A DNA stretch of 64,000 bases from Leptospira jelokensis (lineage in GTDB: Bacteria; Spirochaetota; Leptospiria; Leptospirales; Leptospiraceae). The stretch spans positions 62,001 to 126,000 of the forward strand of contig NZ_RQGH01000007.1 in assembly GCF_004769635.1 (NCBI RefSeq), given 5' to 3'. The notes beneath the pieces were generated by a model, which ran no database searches, had not been told where the DNA came from, and saw only the letters and a list, made by a program, of their open reading frames with translations. Below, piece after piece: positions 63,715 to 64,000 of the stretch. Position 1 is the first letter of the stretch; each line of letters opens with the position of its first letter. Made by a program: the position numbers and the translations under genes.

Positions 63715-64000
63715 GATTTATGAATTAACTCAACTAACTCGTCAAAATCTGGTAAGAATACCAAAACACCAATTAAGTTACTTCCCTGGTGATTGAATTC
63801 AGTATGCATCGACAAAAACTTGGTTCGTTCTGGTTTTACGATGTCCACAACTTCCATAAAACTTCCCGTAATCATTTCAGGAACGGAAGGTAAAATTTCT
63901 TTTTTTAATTTGTTGGAAAGTGAGTTCATCACACTGGAACAAACGATATTGGAGATTTCAGATAAAACAGACATCATATCATCTGACAATTTATGAGTGC
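63711..64000 (-). CDS. CheC/CheX-type chemotaxis phosphatase-like protein, C-terminal part
   Basis: The last 96 codons of a gene that runs off the right edge; the frame stays open past a TTG at 63989. The segment SVLSEISNIVCSSVMNSLSNK followed by PSVPEMI matches the second E-x-x-N-I active-site region of CheC, and GVLVFLPDFDELVEL is the usual C-terminal end. CheC removes the phosphate from CheY-P. Stop overlaps cheB start (ATGA). Confidence 0.75.
   Translation of the reverse strand, partial: THKLSDDMMSVLSEISNIVCSSVMNSLSNKLKKEILPSVPEMITGSFMEVVDIVKPERTKFLSMHTEFNHQGSNLIGVLVFLPDFDELVELIHKS

Overview
This 64 kb window reads as a spirochaete chromosome, most likely a leptospire. The strongest pointers are a flaA2-flaA1 pair encoding flagellar sheath proteins, a P83/100-type protein, a spirochaete-style GreA of about 920 residues, a LysM lipoprotein resembling LruA/LipL71, many Leptospira-type lipoproteins and TPR proteins, and frequent GTG/TTG starts with 1- or 4-nt stop/start overlaps. 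The DNA is AT-rich. The species cannot be fixed from the sequence alone. Nearly all of it is core chromosome. I see no insertion sequence, phage, CRISPR array or rRNA. No gene-free stretch exceeds about 210 bases.

Layout. 1-5.7 kb (minus): LptE-like lipoprotein, Fur-family regulator, tgt, a STAS protein, LysM lipoprotein, terminator, nadC and a Rel/SpoT enzyme that runs off the left edge. 5.8-10.4 kb: an M23 peptidase converging on the giant greA. 10.5-13.2 kb (minus): cNMP-binding protein, a PUR-domain protein, flaA2 and flaA1, with two sigma-28-like promoter motifs. 13.4-18.2 kb: a NarL-type response regulator, a 7TM hybrid histidine kinase and a HerA-like ATPase. 18.2-20.3 kb: groES-groEL behind two CIRCE-like operators. 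20.3-23.8 kb (minus): GGQ rescue factor, UVR-motif protein, Mrp ATPase, metallophosphoesterase and a free-standing lipoyl domain. 23.8-26.5 kb: a GHKL-like protein and a pabB-pabC fusion. 26.5-29.9 kb (minus): xer recombinase, RsbW-like kinase, hslV, hslU. 30-31.5 kb: TPR lipoprotein and trxB. 31.5-35.6 kb (minus): a protein resembling a dead metallopeptidase, then ilvN and ilvB. 35.7-42.6 kb: TPR protein, an MFS transporter remnant, P83/100, serC, a secreted protein, rpiB and a LamG-like protein. 42.5-46.5 kb (minus): a tightly overlapped four-gene chain (membrane sensor, TPR, RHH, PIN). 46.5-52.5 kb: alkaline-phosphatase-superfamily enzyme, TPR and Fn3-like proteins, methyltransferase, compact UvrD-like helicase and tRNA-Val(GAC). 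52.6-57 kb: membrane protein, two SGNH proteins and an MBOAT acyltransferase. 57.1-64 kb (minus): LemA, then an operon of CheC-like, cheB, cheY, scpA, scpB, pheA, tyrA and a DUF1343/NamZ-like gene.

Several groups suggest joint function. The PUR-flaA2-flaA1 unit looks like flagellar late-class transcription with an RNA-binding protein encoded in front. The SGNH/SGNH/MBOAT set looks like acyl decoration of an envelope polymer. xer-rsbW-hslVU recalls the codV-clpQY arrangement of Bacillus. The most novel-looking candidates are the sensor-TPR-RHH-PIN chain, whose PIN protein lacks most catalytic acids, the intragenic sigma-28-like promoter in front of flaA2, the CarD-like segment inside GreA, and the MFS gene remnant beside P83/100.
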